Positions 18,665 through 27,291 of a stretch of DNA of 64,000 nucleotides are shown here, piece by piece. The notes below the pieces were generated by a model. That model had not been told where the DNA came from and made no database searches. It saw only the letters and a program-made list of their open reading frames with translations. A program made the translations under genes and the position numbers. Each line of letters begins with the position of its first letter. The stretch's first letter is position 1. The DNA is from Micromonospora sonchi (GTDB taxonomy: Bacteria; Actinomycetota; Actinomycetes; Mycobacteriales; Micromonosporaceae), in NCBI RefSeq assembly GCF_014646235.1, contig NZ_BMNB01000010.1, positions 157,942-221,941 of the forward strand, read 5' to 3'.

Positions 18665-19745
18665 CCGGGTGCTGGTGGTCACCGGCCCCGGCCGGGTGGA
18701 ACTGGTCGAGCAGGACCCCGCTCCGCTGCCGGCCGGTGGCTTCCGGGTCCGGACGCGCTACAGCGGGATCTCCGCCGGCACCGAGCTGAGCTACGTCAAG
18801 GGCACCAACCCGTACCTGCACGCCAGCTGGGACGCCGACCTGGGCCTGTTCGCGCCCGGTCCGGCGAGCACCCCCTACCCGGTGCGGAACCTGGGCTACA
18901 TGCAGGTGGCCCGGGTGGTGGAGAGCGACACCCCGGCGGTGCCGGTCGGCGCGGTGGGCGCGATGACCTACAGCCACCGCAGCGCCGCGGTGGCCGATCC
19001 GGTCACCGCGCGCTTCGTGCCGCTGCCCGACGACCTCGATCCGATGCTCGGGGTCTACGTCGCCCACCTGGGGCCGATCTGCGCCAACGGGCTGCTGCAC
19101 GCCGCCGCCGACCTGTACGGCGCCGGCGCCCGCGACCTCGGCGACGGGGTGCGCGGCCGCCGGGTGGCGGTGATCGGTGCGGGTGTGGTCGGCCTGATCA
19201 CCGCCCTGTTCGCCCGGCGGCACGGCGCCGCCTCGGTGGTGGTGCTCGACCCGACGCCGAATCGGCGCGAGGTCGCCGTCGCGCTCGGCCTGGCGGCCCT
19301 CGACCCCGCCGCCGGCGACCCGGCCGTGCTGCTCAAGACCCGCTGGGCACACGGACCCGGCGACCGGGGCGCGGACGTGGTGTTCCAGTGCCGGGGGCAG
19401 GGCTGGGCCCTGCACCTGGCGCTACGTCTGCTGCGCCCCCAGGGCACCGTGATCGATCTCGCCTTCTACCAGGCCGGCGCGGACGAGCTCCGGCTCGGCG
19501 AGGAGTTTCACCACAACGGTCTGTCGGTGCGCTGCGCGCAGATCGGCCGGGTGCCCCGAGGGCTCGCGCCGGCCTGGGACCGGGAACGGCTCTCCGCCGA
19601 GACGGTCGAGCTGCTACGCGCCGACGGCCCGGCGATCCGCGCCCACCTGATCTCGGCCGTCGTCCCGTTCTCCGAAGCGCCCGCCCTGCTCACCGCCCTG
19701 GCCGAAAACCGCCGCCACGAACTCCAGACGGTCCTGAGCTGCTGA
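18657..19745 (+). CDS. Medium-chain dehydrogenase-like protein (MDR superfamily)
   Basis: A 362-residue MDR protein: GroES-like start (YSGISAGTELSYVKG), a core with RRVAVIGAGVVGLITALFAR as the NAD(P)-binding fold, and GTVIDLAFYQ near the end. The classic zinc-cysteine cluster is not obvious. The ATG at 18657 sits inside the end of the upstream oxidoreductase (ATGCGTGA), so translation is coupled. Paired Gfo/MDR genes often act on the same sugar or side chain, one oxidising and the other reducing or dehydrating. Substrate unknown. Confidence 0.8.
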   Translation: MRDRVLVVTGPGRVELVEQDPAPLPAGGFRVRTRYSGISAGTELSYVKGTNPYLHASWDADLGLFAPGPASTPYPVRNLGYMQVARVVESDTPAVPVGAVGAMTYSHRSAAVADPVTARFVPLPDDLDPMLGVYVAHLGPICANGLLHAAADLYGAGARDLGDGVRGRRVAVIGAGVVGLITALFARRHGAASVVVLDPTPNRREVAVALGLAALDPAAGDPAVLLKTRWAHGPGDRGADVVFQCRGQGWALHLALRLLRPQGTVIDLAFYQAGADELRLGEEFHHNGLSVRCAQIGRVPRGLAPAWDRERLSAETVELLRADGPAIRAHLISAVVPFSEAPALLTALAENRRHELQTVLSC

Positions 19746-19886
19746 TTCCCGCCAGTTCTGGTCGCCGTTGGGCGCCGATCGCGCGTTCTGTCCGGGTCCG
19801 GAAGTACAAGATCGCGGAAATTCGGCAATCGGTGACGAGGGCGGGCGGGCACTCAAGATCGGTTGCGTCGCGTACCGTTGCGGCTC

Positions 19887-22181
19887 ATGGGTGTGTCGCA
19901 ACGGTTGAAGACCAGGTTCCGCCGATTCCTCCAGCGCCCGGGGACCACGGTCGACCTGGCCCCGCTGGAGAAGCTGCTGCCGGCCATCGAGGCACGTGAG
20001 GAGGAGGTCTCGGCCTTCGACGACGCCGAGCTCACCGACGCCGCCACCGCGGCGTCGAGCTACGAGGAGATCTGCGCGCTCGGCCGCGAGGCCGCCCGCC
20101 GTGGCCTCGACCAGCGGCCGTACGACGTCCAGCTGCTCGGCGCGATGTCGCTGCTGTCGGGCAAGGTCGCCGAGATGGCCACCGGTGAGGGCAAGACGCT
20201 GACCGCCGCGATCGCCGCGTACGGGCACGTGCGGCTCGGCAACGGCCCGGTGCACGTGCTCACCGTCAACGACTACCTGGCCCGCCGCGACGCGGTCTGG
20301 ATGGAGCCGGTCTACACCCTGCTCGGGCTCACCGTCGGCTGGGTCAACGAGGCGTCCACGCCGAACGAGCGGCGGGCCGCGTACGCCTGCGACGTGACCT
20401 ACGTGTCGGTCAGCGAGGCCGGCTTCGACTTCCTGCGCGACCAGCTCGTCACCGACATCGACGACCGGGTGCAGCAGCCGCTGCGCACGGCCATCGTCGA
20501 CGAGGCCGACTCGATCCTGATCGACGAGGCCCGGGTGCCGATGGTGCTGGCCGGCTCGGTGCCCGGCGAGCAGGATCCGGTACACACCGCCGCCGCGCTG
20601 GTGCGTGGCCTGCGCAAGGGCCGGCACTACACCGTCGCCGAGGACGGCCGCAGCGTGGCGTTCACCTCCGCCGGCCTGGCCGCCGTCGAGGCCAAGCTCG
20701 GCATCGACCTGTACGACGAGGAGAACGTCGAGCAGCTCTCGGCGGTGAACGTGGCGCTGCACGCGCACGCCCTGCTGCACCGGGACGTGGACTACATCGT
20801 CCGGGACGGCACGGTCGAGCTGATCGACGAGATGCGCGGCCGGGTCGCCCAGCGGCGTCGCTGGCCCGACGGGCTCCAGGCGGCGGTGGAGGCCAAGGAG
20901 GGCCTGGACGCCACGGCCGAGGGCGAGGTGCTCGGCACCATCGCCGTGCAGGCGTACGTCGGCCTCTACCCGAAGGCGTGCGGGATGACCGCGACCGCGG
21001 TGCTCGTCGGCGACCAGCTCCGGGAGTTCTTCGGCCTGGAGGTCGCGGTGATCCCGCCGAACACCCCGTGCGTACGGGTGGACGAGCCGGACCGCATCTA
21101 CGCCACCCGGGCGGAGAAGGACGAGGCGCTGATCGACGAGATCAAGCGCTGCCACGCCGACGGACGCCCGGTGCTGGTGGGCACCCTGGACGTCAAGGAG
21201 TCCGAGCAGCTGGCCGCCGGCCTCAACGCGGTCGGTGTGCCGTGCGTGGTGCTCAACGCCAAGAACGACGACGAGGAGGCGGCGATCATCGCCGAGGCCG
21301 GCGCCCACGGCGCGGTCACCGTCTCCACCCAGATGGCCGGCCGGGGCGTGGACATCCGGCTCGGCGGCAGCGACCAGGCCGACCGGGAGCGGGTGGCCGG
21401 GCTCGGCGGCCTGTTCGTGATCGGCAGCGGCCGCAACGACAGTCGCCGGGTCGACGACCAGCTGCGCGGCCGGGCCGGCCGGCAGGGCGACCCGGGTGGG
21501 TCGGTCTTCTTCGTCAGCCTGGAGGACGACCTGGTCGTCCGGCACGCCGGTGACACCGTGCCGCCGTCGCCCCGGATGAACGCCGACGGCCTGGTCACCG
21601 ACGCGCAGGTGGACTACGCCGTGGAGCACGCCCAGCGGGTCGCCGAAGGCGTCAACCACGAGATCCACCGCAACACCTGGCGCTACAGCGTGGTGATCGA
21701 GCAGCAGCGCAAGGCCCTGGCCGAGCGCCGCGAGCGGCTGCTGACCAGCGACGTCGCGGCGCTGATGCTGCTGGACAAGATGCCCGAGAAGGCCGGCGAG
21801 ATGGACGAGGATCTGCTGGCCCGGGTGGCCCGCTCCATCGCGCTCTACCACCTCGACCGGCTCTGGGCCGCGCACCTGGCCGAGCTGTCCGAGGTCCGTG
21901 AGGGCGTGCACCTGCGCGCCCTGGGCCGGCTCGACCCGCTCGACGAGTTCCACCGGGCCGCGGTGCCGGCCTTCACCAACCTGGTTCCGGAGATCGAGGC
22001 CCGGACCCTCGCCACGTTCACCGACACCGAGTTCGACGAGGACTGGGAGCCGGACGAGGCCGAGCTGGTGCGCCCGAGCGCGACCTGGACGTACCTCGTG
22101 CACGACAACCCGTTCGGCTCCGAGCTGGACCGGCTGATCGCCTCGGTGGGCCGACGGCTCGCCGGCTCCGGCTCCCGCTGA
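19887..22181 (+). CDS. secA2: Accessory preprotein translocase ATPase SecA2
   Basis: A 764-residue SecA homologue. Walker A is MATGEGKT (97-104), the DEAD box is DEADSILIDEA, and the helicase C domain contains STQMAGRGVDIRLGG and QLRGRAGRQGDPGGS. At under 800 residues, without the C-terminal zinc-binding tail of housekeeping SecA1, it fits the actinobacterial SecA2 form that exports a small subset of proteins. The ATG at 19887 is chosen over an upstream TTG at 19863. No secY2 or specific export substrate is adjacent. Confidence 0.9.
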   Translation: MGVSQRLKTRFRRFLQRPGTTVDLAPLEKLLPAIEAREEEVSAFDDAELTDAATAASSYEEICALGREAARRGLDQRPYDVQLLGAMSLLSGKVAEMATGEGKTLTAAIAAYGHVRLGNGPVHVLTVNDYLARRDAVWMEPVYTLLGLTVGWVNEASTPNERRAAYACDVTYVSVSEAGFDFLRDQLVTDIDDRVQQPLRTAIVDEADSILIDEARVPMVLAGSVPGEQDPVHTAAALVRGLRKGRHYTVAEDGRSVAFTSAGLAAVEAKLGIDLYDEENVEQLSAVNVALHAHALLHRDVDYIVRDGTVELIDEMRGRVAQRRRWPDGLQAAVEAKEGLDATAEGEVLGTIAVQAYVGLYPKACGMTATAVLVGDQLREFFGLEVAVIPPNTPCVRVDEPDRIYATRAEKDEALIDEIKRCHADGRPVLVGTLDVKESEQLAAGLNAVGVPCVVLNAKNDDEEAAIIAEAGAHGAVTVSTQMAGRGVDIRLGGSDQADRERVAGLGGLFVIGSGRNDSRRVDDQLRGRAGRQGDPGGSVFFVSLEDDLVVRHAGDTVPPSPRMNADGLVTDAQVDYAVEHAQRVAEGVNHEIHRNTWRYSVVIEQQRKALAERRERLLTSDVAALMLLDKMPEKAGEMDEDLLARVARSIALYHLDRLWAAHLAELSEVREGVHLRALGRLDPLDEFHRAAVPAFTNLVPEIEARTLATFTDTEFDEDWEPDEAELVRPSATWTYLVHDNPFGSELDRLIASVGRRLAGSGSR

Positions 22182-22405
22182 TCCGTCACCCCGGTTTCGC
22201 GGTGGCGGTCTCGGTGGCCCGCGCCCGCCCCTCCCGGTGGTACCCGTACCCTGGGAGGGGCCCCGGTTTGCACCGTTTCGACCCATGTTCGCGTGGGTAG
22301 TACGGCGCATCCGTGCGGCCACGGGCGCTGGACGAGCGCACAGAATCACGTGGTGTGCCGGTGTGCCGCGACGCGCGGTGCCGGGATGAGCCGAGGAGGA
22401 GACGG

Positions 22406-22447
22406 GTGACGACGCTGGTCGGGCGCACGGGGGCTGTGCGGCGGTGA
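22406..22447 (+). CDS. Short upstream ORF (13 codons) coupled to the GAF-ANTAR gene
   Basis: GTG at 22406 follows a strong GAGGAGGAG site and encodes MTTLVGRTGAVRR before TGA at 22445-22447. Its stop overlaps the GTG start (22444) of the ANTAR protein as GTGA, while that GTG has no good ribosome site of its own. The arrangement implies translational coupling or a leader peptide. It is too short to judge by composition, so the call rests on the ribosome site and the overlap. Confidence 0.5.
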   Translation: MTTLVGRTGAVRR

Positions 22448-23184
22448 ACCTGGAGACCACTCCACCGTTGGCGGAGACGCTCGGCGTACTGGAGACGGCC
22501 GCGCTGCTGCGGGAGTTGACCGCCGGGCTGCTCGTCCTGGACGACTTCGACGAGGCGCTCACCGCGCTGGTGCGGATCACCCGGGACGCCCTGGCCGGAG
22601 TGAGCTGGTGCGGGTTCACCGCCCTGCGGGCCGGCGAGCCGGCCGGGGTGGCCGCCTCCGACACGCGGCTCAGTGGACTGGACGACCTCCGGTACGGCCC
22701 GGACACCCCGGCGATGGACGCGATCCGGCGACGGGAGATGGTCGGCGCGGAGGACCTGGACACGGAGCGCCGCTGGCCGGACTGGACCACCCGAGCGCGC
22801 GAGTTGGGCGTACACGGAGTGATCTCGGCTCCGGTCGACGTCGACGAGCAGGTCATCGGCGCGGTCAACCTCTACGCCGGCGAGTCCGACGCGCTGACCA
22901 CCGGTCACCAGTTGACCGCGATGCTGCTCGCCGAGCACGCCGGCCTGCTGCTGGCCGCCGTACGCGACCGGCAGCGGCGGGCGGCGCAGGCCGGCGAGCA
23001 GGACGCCGCGCTGCTCGGCGACGGGGTGATCGGCCAGGCCGTTGGAGTGATCATGACGCAGCGCGGCTGCCCGGCCGAGGACGCCCTCGAGGTGTTGCGC
23101 AGCGCCGCCGCGTCGCTGTCGATCCCGTTGCGGGAGGTGGCGGAGCGGCTGGTCAGCACCGTCTCCCGGCCCCGGGACAACTGA
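22444..23184 (+). CDS. GAF-ANTAR domain RNA-binding regulator
   Basis: A 246-residue protein. Residues about 30-165 form a GAF sensor domain (SWCGFTALRAGEPAGV, HGVISAPVDV, VIGAVNLYAG). Residues about 185-240 are an ANTAR domain: GVIGQAVGVIMTQRGCPAED, then ALEVLRSAAASLSIPLREVA. ANTAR domains bind paired RNA hairpins and cause antitermination, so this is likely a signal-controlled post-transcriptional regulator common in actinobacteria. Start GTG 22444 overlaps the stop of the short leader ORF. Its ligand and RNA targets are unknown. Confidence 0.85.
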   Translation: MNLETTPPLAETLGVLETAALLRELTAGLLVLDDFDEALTALVRITRDALAGVSWCGFTALRAGEPAGVAASDTRLSGLDDLRYGPDTPAMDAIRRREMVGAEDLDTERRWPDWTTRARELGVHGVISAPVDVDEQVIGAVNLYAGESDALTTGHQLTAMLLAEHAGLLLAAVRDRQRRAAQAGEQDAALLGDGVIGQAVGVIMTQRGCPAEDALEVLRSAAASLSIPLREVAERLVSTVSRPRDN

Positions 23185-23261
23185 CCCCGCTCGTTTCACC
23201 CGGGTGGCACCCGGGTAGCACCCTGGGCTGACGGGCTGAGCCGACCCCAGGGGGACACACG

Positions 23262-23792
23262 ATGCAGAGCCGGCTGCGGGTGCAGGGGCATCCGATCCAA
23301 CCGATGCTGGTGACCTTCCCTTACGGACTCTTCGTCTGTGCGGCCATCTTCGACCTCGCCGACGTGGCCGGCGGGCCGGTCTTCTTCGGCGAGGCCGGCT
23401 ACTGGACGGCGGTCGCCGCCCTGGTGGCGGCGGCGTTGACGGCGATCGCCGGAATGGTCGACCTGTGGGACGTGCCGCCGGACAACACCCGCCGCATCGC
23501 GATCACCTTCAACCTGGTCAACGCCGGGATGTCCGGGCTGTTCCTGCTCTCCTGCCTGGTCCGGGCCGATGCTCCGCACCGGGGCGCCGCACCGGCGCTG
23601 CTCCTCCTCGAGCTGCTCGCCCTCGCCGTCGGCGGGGTCGGCGTACGCCTCGGCGCCCGCCTCATCCACCACTTCGACCCTGAGGCAAGGAAGGGCCCCC
23701 TCTTAACGCGTACGGTAGAGGAAGGGCCCCCTGTTAACGCCGTGCTCGACACGCCGCGCCCCTCTGTCCGACGCGGCGCGGCGCGGTTCTGA
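23262..23792 (+). CDS. DUF2231-like membrane protein with repeat-encoded C-terminus
   Basis: A 176-residue protein with an N-terminal HPIQPMLVTFPYG (typical of DUF2231) and about four membrane helices, ending near residue 138. The tail EARKGPLLTRTVEEGPPVN is encoded by the two units of a family A repeat at 23687-23740, and about 20 further basic residues follow before the stop. The repeat therefore appears to have replaced or extended the native C-terminus. Ortholog length would show where the original stop lay. Confidence 0.7.
   Translation: MQSRLRVQGHPIQPMLVTFPYGLFVCAAIFDLADVAGGPVFFGEAGYWTAVAALVAAALTAIAGMVDLWDVPPDNTRRIAITFNLVNAGMSGLFLLSCLVRADAPHRGAAPALLLLELLALAVGGVGVRLGARLIHHFDPEARKGPLLTRTVEEGPPVNAVLDTPRPSVRRGAARF
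23687..23740 (+). repeat. Family A repeat, locus 2 (translated)
   Basis: Two direct units, AAGGAAGGGCCCCCTCTTAA at 23687 and GAGGAAGGGCCCCCTGTTAA at 23718, sit 31 bp apart, separated by a short GTACGGTA spacer. Both lie inside the reading frame of the DUF2231-like protein and encode KGPLLT and EGPPVN. Confidence 0.8.
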
Positions 23793-23965
23793 GGCCGACG
23801 CCGGCGCGATCCGGGCCGGCGCCGGCGGTGCGGTTCTGAGGCCGAGCGGCGCGATCCTGAGACCGACGCCCACGGGGCGGTGTGCCACTGAGGTGGCCGT
23901 GGCGCGGCCCGGCAGGGCCGGATAAGCCGTTGCCGAGCAGTTTGTCCGCAGGGGAGGCTGCCCGG

Positions 23966-24739
23966 ATGGGGGACAAGAGCTTCGCGGAGTTGATCGCCGA
24001 GGGGGCGACCGCCCCGGTCGAGGGGTGGGCGTTCGACTGGCTCGCCGGGCGGGCCACCGAGGAGCGTCCACCCTGGGGCTACGCGCGCCTGGTGGCGGCG
24101 CGGATGGCGAGTGTCGGGGCGGCGTTGGACATCGACACCGGCGGAGGCGAGGTCCTGGCCGAGGTGCCCCACCCGCCCCGGCTGCTGACCGCGACCGAGG
24201 CGTGGCCGCCGAACGTGCCGGTGGCGCGGGCCAACCTGGCCCCGCTCGGCGCGAGCGTGGTGGCGGTGAGCCCCGACGCGCCACTGCCGTTCCGCGACGC
24301 CGCCTTCGACCTGGTGGTCAGCCGGCATCCGGTGCGCACCGACTGGCCGGAAGTGGCACGGGTGCTGCGCCCGGGCGGTACGTTCCTCTCCCAACAGATC
24401 GGCCCGGGGACCGTGCGCGAGCTCAGTGAGGCGATCCTCGGCCCTCTGCCGCCGCCGGCGCACCGTCATCCGGAGCGGTCGGTCGCCGCCGCCCGGTCCG
24501 CCGGTCTGGCCGTGGTGGACCTGCGCGAGGCGACGCTGCGAACCGTCTTCCACGACATCGGTGCGGTGGTCTGGTTCCTGCGCAAGGTGATCTGGGCCGT
24601 CCCCGGCTTCACCGTGGCGGCGCACCGGCCCGCGCTGTTGCGCCTGCACGAACGGATCCGGGCCGAGGGCTGCTTCGTCGCCCACGCCCGCCGCTTCCTC
24701 ATTGAGGCCACACGAGCCAGCGGCGATCCCGATCGGTGA
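23966..24739 (+). CDS. Class I SAM-dependent methyltransferase-like protein
   Basis: A 257-residue protein with a methyltransferase fold: ALDIDTGGGEVLAEVP (motif I), then RDAAFDLVVSRHPV and EVARVLRPGGTFLSQQIG (the post-motif LRPGG). Motif I (DIDTGGGE) is close to the standard DxGxGxG. The start at 23966 is supported by AGGGGAGG; a longer frame from 23882 lacks such a site. The substrate is unknown. It ends 18 bp before a family A repeat and converges on the ankyrin gene. Confidence 0.75.
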   Translation: MGDKSFAELIAEGATAPVEGWAFDWLAGRATEERPPWGYARLVAARMASVGAALDIDTGGGEVLAEVPHPPRLLTATEAWPPNVPVARANLAPLGASVVAVSPDAPLPFRDAAFDLVVSRHPVRTDWPEVARVLRPGGTFLSQQIGPGTVRELSEAILGPLPPPAHRHPERSVAAARSAGLAVVDLREATLRTVFHDIGAVVWFLRKVIWAVPGFTVAAHRPALLRLHERIRAEGCFVAHARRFLIEATRASGDPDR

Positions 24740-24757
24740 GCGCTCGGACGCCGCTCG

Positions 24758-24812
24758 GCGTTAACAGGGGCCCCTTCCTCTACACCAGGCGTTAATAGGG
24801 GGCCCTTCCTTA
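24758..24812. repeat. Family A repeat, locus 3
   Basis: Two units in inverted orientation relative to locus 2, GCGTTAACAGGGGCCCCTTC from 24758 and GCGTTAATAGGGGGCCCTTC from 24789, again spaced by 31 bp. They lie between convergent genes, and the TAA stop of the ankyrin gene (24810-24812) falls inside the second unit. Confidence 0.8.
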
Positions 24813-25205
24813 CGGGGTGGTGCGGAGGAGCGCGAGCATCTCGGGCAGGTCGAAGAACTCGGCGGTCGCCACCGCGGACGGATCGCCGCCATCGGGGTCG
24901 GCACCGGCGTCGAGTAGTGCGCGTACCGCCTCGGTGTTGCTGCGGAACACCGCCGCGGCCAGCGCGGTCTGCCCCCGGTCGTTGGCGCGCGAGTGGTCGG
25001 CGCCCCGGGCCAGCAGCGCGGTCACCGTCTCCGGATGGGCGTGGTACGCCGCCAGGATCAGCAGGCTGTCACCCTTTTCGTTGGTCAGGTTGACCGGCAG
25101 CCCCGCGTCGACGTAGGCGGCCAGTTCCGCAGTCACGCCGTCGCGCGCCAGATCGAACATCCGGTGCGCGAATTCCAGGGTCTCGGCGTCGAGTTCCTCG
25201 CTCAC
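24810..25205 (-). CDS. Ankyrin-repeat protein
   Basis: A 131-residue protein of about three ankyrin repeats: LTNEKGDSLLILAAYHAHPE, DRGQTALAAAVFRSNTEAVR, and ADPDGGDPSAVATAEFF. These are protein-binding modules, probably cytoplasmic; there is no signal peptide. The start is GTG at 25205 (GTG AGC GAG GAA). Its last codon and TAA stop are supplied by a family A repeat unit, so the native end may have been altered. Partner unknown. Confidence 0.8.
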   Translation of the reverse strand: MSEELDAETLEFAHRMFDLARDGVTAELAAYVDAGLPVNLTNEKGDSLLILAAYHAHPETVTALLARGADHSRANDRGQTALAAAVFRSNTEAVRALLDAGADPDGGDPSAVATAEFFDLPEMLALLRTTP

Positions 25206-25261
25206 CGGTCCAGGTTAGTGGGCGCCGCCGAGCCGCCCGCGACCCCGCCGCCCCACCCCGT

Positions 25262-25330
25262 CGATCATGCACTTTCGGTCCGGGCGAATGCCGCAAAAGG
25301 GCTGTATCGGCGACCATAAGTGCAAGATCG
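25262..25330. repeat. Family B hairpin, copy 1
   Basis: An imperfect inverted repeat with left arm CGATCATGCACTTTCGGTC (25262-25280) and right arm GACCATAAGTGCAAGATCG (25312-25330). It matches the near-perfect element at 41073-41141. It lies between two divergent genes, so it cannot serve only as a terminator here. Confidence 0.7.
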
Positions 25331-25362
25331 GCGAGGCGTCTCAGCATTCAGGAGTGTCTACT

Positions 25363-25376
25363 AAGTCTATAGAGTT
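25363..25376. promoter_or_regulatory. Palindrome upstream of cysteine dioxygenase
   Basis: AAGTCTATAGAGTT has a perfect 8-bp core, TCTATAGA (25366-25373), and 12 of 14 symmetric positions. It lies in an AT-richer stretch 51 bp before the dioxygenase start, where a promoter and operator are expected. A sulfur- or cysteine-responsive regulator is plausible but unproven. Confidence 0.4.
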
Positions 25377-25426
25377 TGCCTCCTATTCTGGTTGGGACAA
25401 CCGCGGTCGACCGTCGCGAGGACCTG

Positions 25427-25888
25427 ATGCCTGCCGTACCCACCACCGAGTCGGACCTGCTCGCCGTCGCCCGACGCTGGGCCGCCGATCCCGCGAGCTG
25501 GCCGGTGCGGCTGCGCTTCGATCCCGTCAGCCGGTGGTACGCCCGGCTCGCCGTCGACGACGAGCACGAGGTGTGGGCGCTGAGCTGGCTGCCCGGCCAG
25601 GGCACCGGCCTGCACGACCACGGCGGCTCCGCCGGCGCCTTCCTGGTCACCGCAGGTGTCCTCACCGAGGAGACGATCAGCGCTGCACGGCTGCGCCCGC
25701 ACCGGCTCGCCGCCGGCACCGGGCGCCGGTTCGGCCCCCGGCACGTGCACGGGGTGGCCAACCGGCACACCGCGCCGACGGTCAGCGTCCATGTCTACCG
25801 CCCGGCCCTGCGCCGGATGACCCGCTACCACCTCGCTGCGGGCCGGCTGCTGGTCGCCGAGGTGGCCGAGGCCGACGTGGCATGGTGA
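25427..25888 (+). CDS. Cysteine dioxygenase type I
   Basis: A 153-residue cupin enzyme that oxidises cysteine to cysteine sulfinate. The iron-binding histidines are seen in GTGLHDHGGSAGAF (H63, H65) and RFGPRHVHGV (H106/H108). Length and motifs fit the bacterial CDO family. The ATG at 25427 follows GCGAGGACCTG; a longer ORF from 25376 is less likely because it would include the upstream palindrome. It is followed by a rhodanese on the same strand, a pairing consistent with cysteine breakdown and sulfur handling. Confidence 0.85.
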   Translation: MPAVPTTESDLLAVARRWAADPASWPVRLRFDPVSRWYARLAVDDEHEVWALSWLPGQGTGLHDHGGSAGAFLVTAGVLTEETISAARLRPHRLAAGTGRRFGPRHVHGVANRHTAPTVSVHVYRPALRRMTRYHLAAGRLLVAEVAEADVAW

Positions 25889-25963
25889 TCGCCGCACGTT
25901 CCACCTCAACTGCCGGCGGGGCGCTTCGCCGCCGGCGGAAACGACGATTTGGAAGGACCCACG

Positions 25964-26458
25964 ATGTCGCAGCAGGCCGATGCCGCCACCGTCCGCTGTC
26001 CGGTGCCACCCCCGGGCTCCCGGGGAATCGACGAGGTTCTGGCCGCCGCGCGCGCCCGGATCAACCGGCTCGATCCGGAGCAGGCGCACCTGGCGTACCG
26101 TCGCGGTGCCCTGCTGGTCGACATCCGGCCGGTCGCCCAGCGGGCCGCGCACGGCACCGTGCCGGGGTCGCTCGCGATCGAGCGCAACGTGCTGGAGTGG
26201 CGCTTCGACCCGCGCTGCCCGGCCCGGCTGCCCCAGGCGGTCGGCTACGACCTGCCCGTGGTGATCATCTGCCAGGAGGGTTACACCTCGTCGCTGGCTG
26301 CCGTCTCGTTGCAGGAACTCGGGCTGTTCCGGGCCACCGACGTGATCGGCGGCTTCGCCGCCTGGCGGATCGCCGGCCTGCCCGTACTCGGTCCGGCCGC
26401 ACTGCTGCGTCCGTCCACCCTCGCGCCCCCGGCGATCGCCGGTCGGGCGTCCCGCTGA
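25964..26458 (+). CDS. Rhodanese-like sulfurtransferase
   Basis: A 164-residue protein with one rhodanese domain: GALLVDIRPVAQRAAHG (the DxRp strand), the active-site loop VVIICQEGYTSSLAA with the catalytic Cys and a GYTS turn, and GGFAAWRIAGLP at the end. The conserved cysteine is present. GGAAGGA precedes the ATG at 25964. It lies 75 bases after the cysteine dioxygenase and probably carries persulfide sulfur in the same cysteine catabolic operon. Confidence 0.85.
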   Translation: MSQQADAATVRCPVPPPGSRGIDEVLAAARARINRLDPEQAHLAYRRGALLVDIRPVAQRAAHGTVPGSLAIERNVLEWRFDPRCPARLPQAVGYDLPVVIICQEGYTSSLAAVSLQELGLFRATDVIGGFAAWRIAGLPVLGPAALLRPSTLAPPAIAGRASR

Positions 26459-26505
26459 AGAACCCCACGCCGACCCGGCGTGGCCGGTAGTCCCAGGAGG
26501 CCACC

Positions 26506-27036
26506 ATGTCCGTCATCGCCATCGGCTCGCGCCAGAACCTGCCCGGCCGGGCCCGGGTCGCGCGACCGCGCACCGGACCGACCCTGACCATCACGGTCGA
26601 CCTCGCCCCGGGAGCGATGAGCCCACGCCTGACCCGCCTGATGGAGTTGCTGAACGAACTGGCCGAGTCGGGCGAGGGCCGGCTGGCCCACGACGGCAGG
26701 CTCTCCGACGACGAGGTCGTCGAGCGCGATGTCGTGGCGGACCCGAGCGTCGTACGCATTCTCACCGGGCCCCGCGTCGTGCGCCAGGGTGATCGTGCGG
26801 TCCCACTGACCCGCATCGAGTACGACCTGCTGCTGTTCCTGGCCGAGCGGCCACGTCGGGTATTCACCCGGATGCAGTTGCTCGACTCGGTCTGGGGCTA
26901 CAGTCACGCCGTGGCGCGCACCGTCGACGTGCACGTCCGCCGGCTGCGCGCCAAACTGGACACGCCGCTGCTGACCACCGTCCACGGGGTCGGGTACCGC
27001 CTCGCCGACGAGGCCCGGGTGATTATCGAGCCGTGA
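26506..27036 (+). CDS. Receiver-less OmpR/PhoB-type winged-helix regulator 1
   Basis: A 176-residue protein with a C-terminal winged helix (residues about 85-172: [52 protein letters not shown]). The N-terminal half has no response-regulator receiver and no phosphoacceptor pattern, only a short TITVDLAPG region. It may therefore bind DNA independently of a kinase. A paralogue with the same layout follows at 27292. It lies just downstream of the cysteine dioxygenase/rhodanese pair. Confidence 0.8.
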   Translation: MSVIAIGSRQNLPGRARVARPRTGPTLTITVDLAPGAMSPRLTRLMELLNELAESGEGRLAHDGRLSDDEVVERDVVADPSVVRILTGPRVVRQGDRAVPLTRIEYDLLLFLAERPRRVFTRMQLLDSVWGYSHAVARTVDVHVRRLRAKLDTPLLTTVHGVGYRLADEARVIIEP

Positions 27037-27291
27037 ATCCGGGCGTGACCTGAGCCGCGGAATCGACCGGACACGAATCGGTCGGGCACCCCCCGTAACA
27101 GATCAAGCGGGCGGCTCTGCTGTAATCATGGTGCCTCGCACGCAGAGCGAGCGGTCGGATGCGATGTGTCGGTCAATTGTCACATTCATGCAACGCAGTC
27201 GCCTCTTGACCATCGCACGGACGCCCGGAAGCATCGATAAAACGGCGTCCCGGGGCCGTGTGGGGAAAACCCGGACCAGTCAAGGAGGACC

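Noticed and set aside
19614..22868. Long minus-strand ORF (1084 codons) over secA2
   Set aside because: Its sequence mirrors the complementary codon pattern and no motif is present.
27206..27240. TTGACC...ATCGAT as a promoter for the second winged-helix gene
   Set aside because: The spacing to a recognisable -10 box is 18-21 bp with no good match, so it was not listed as a promoter.
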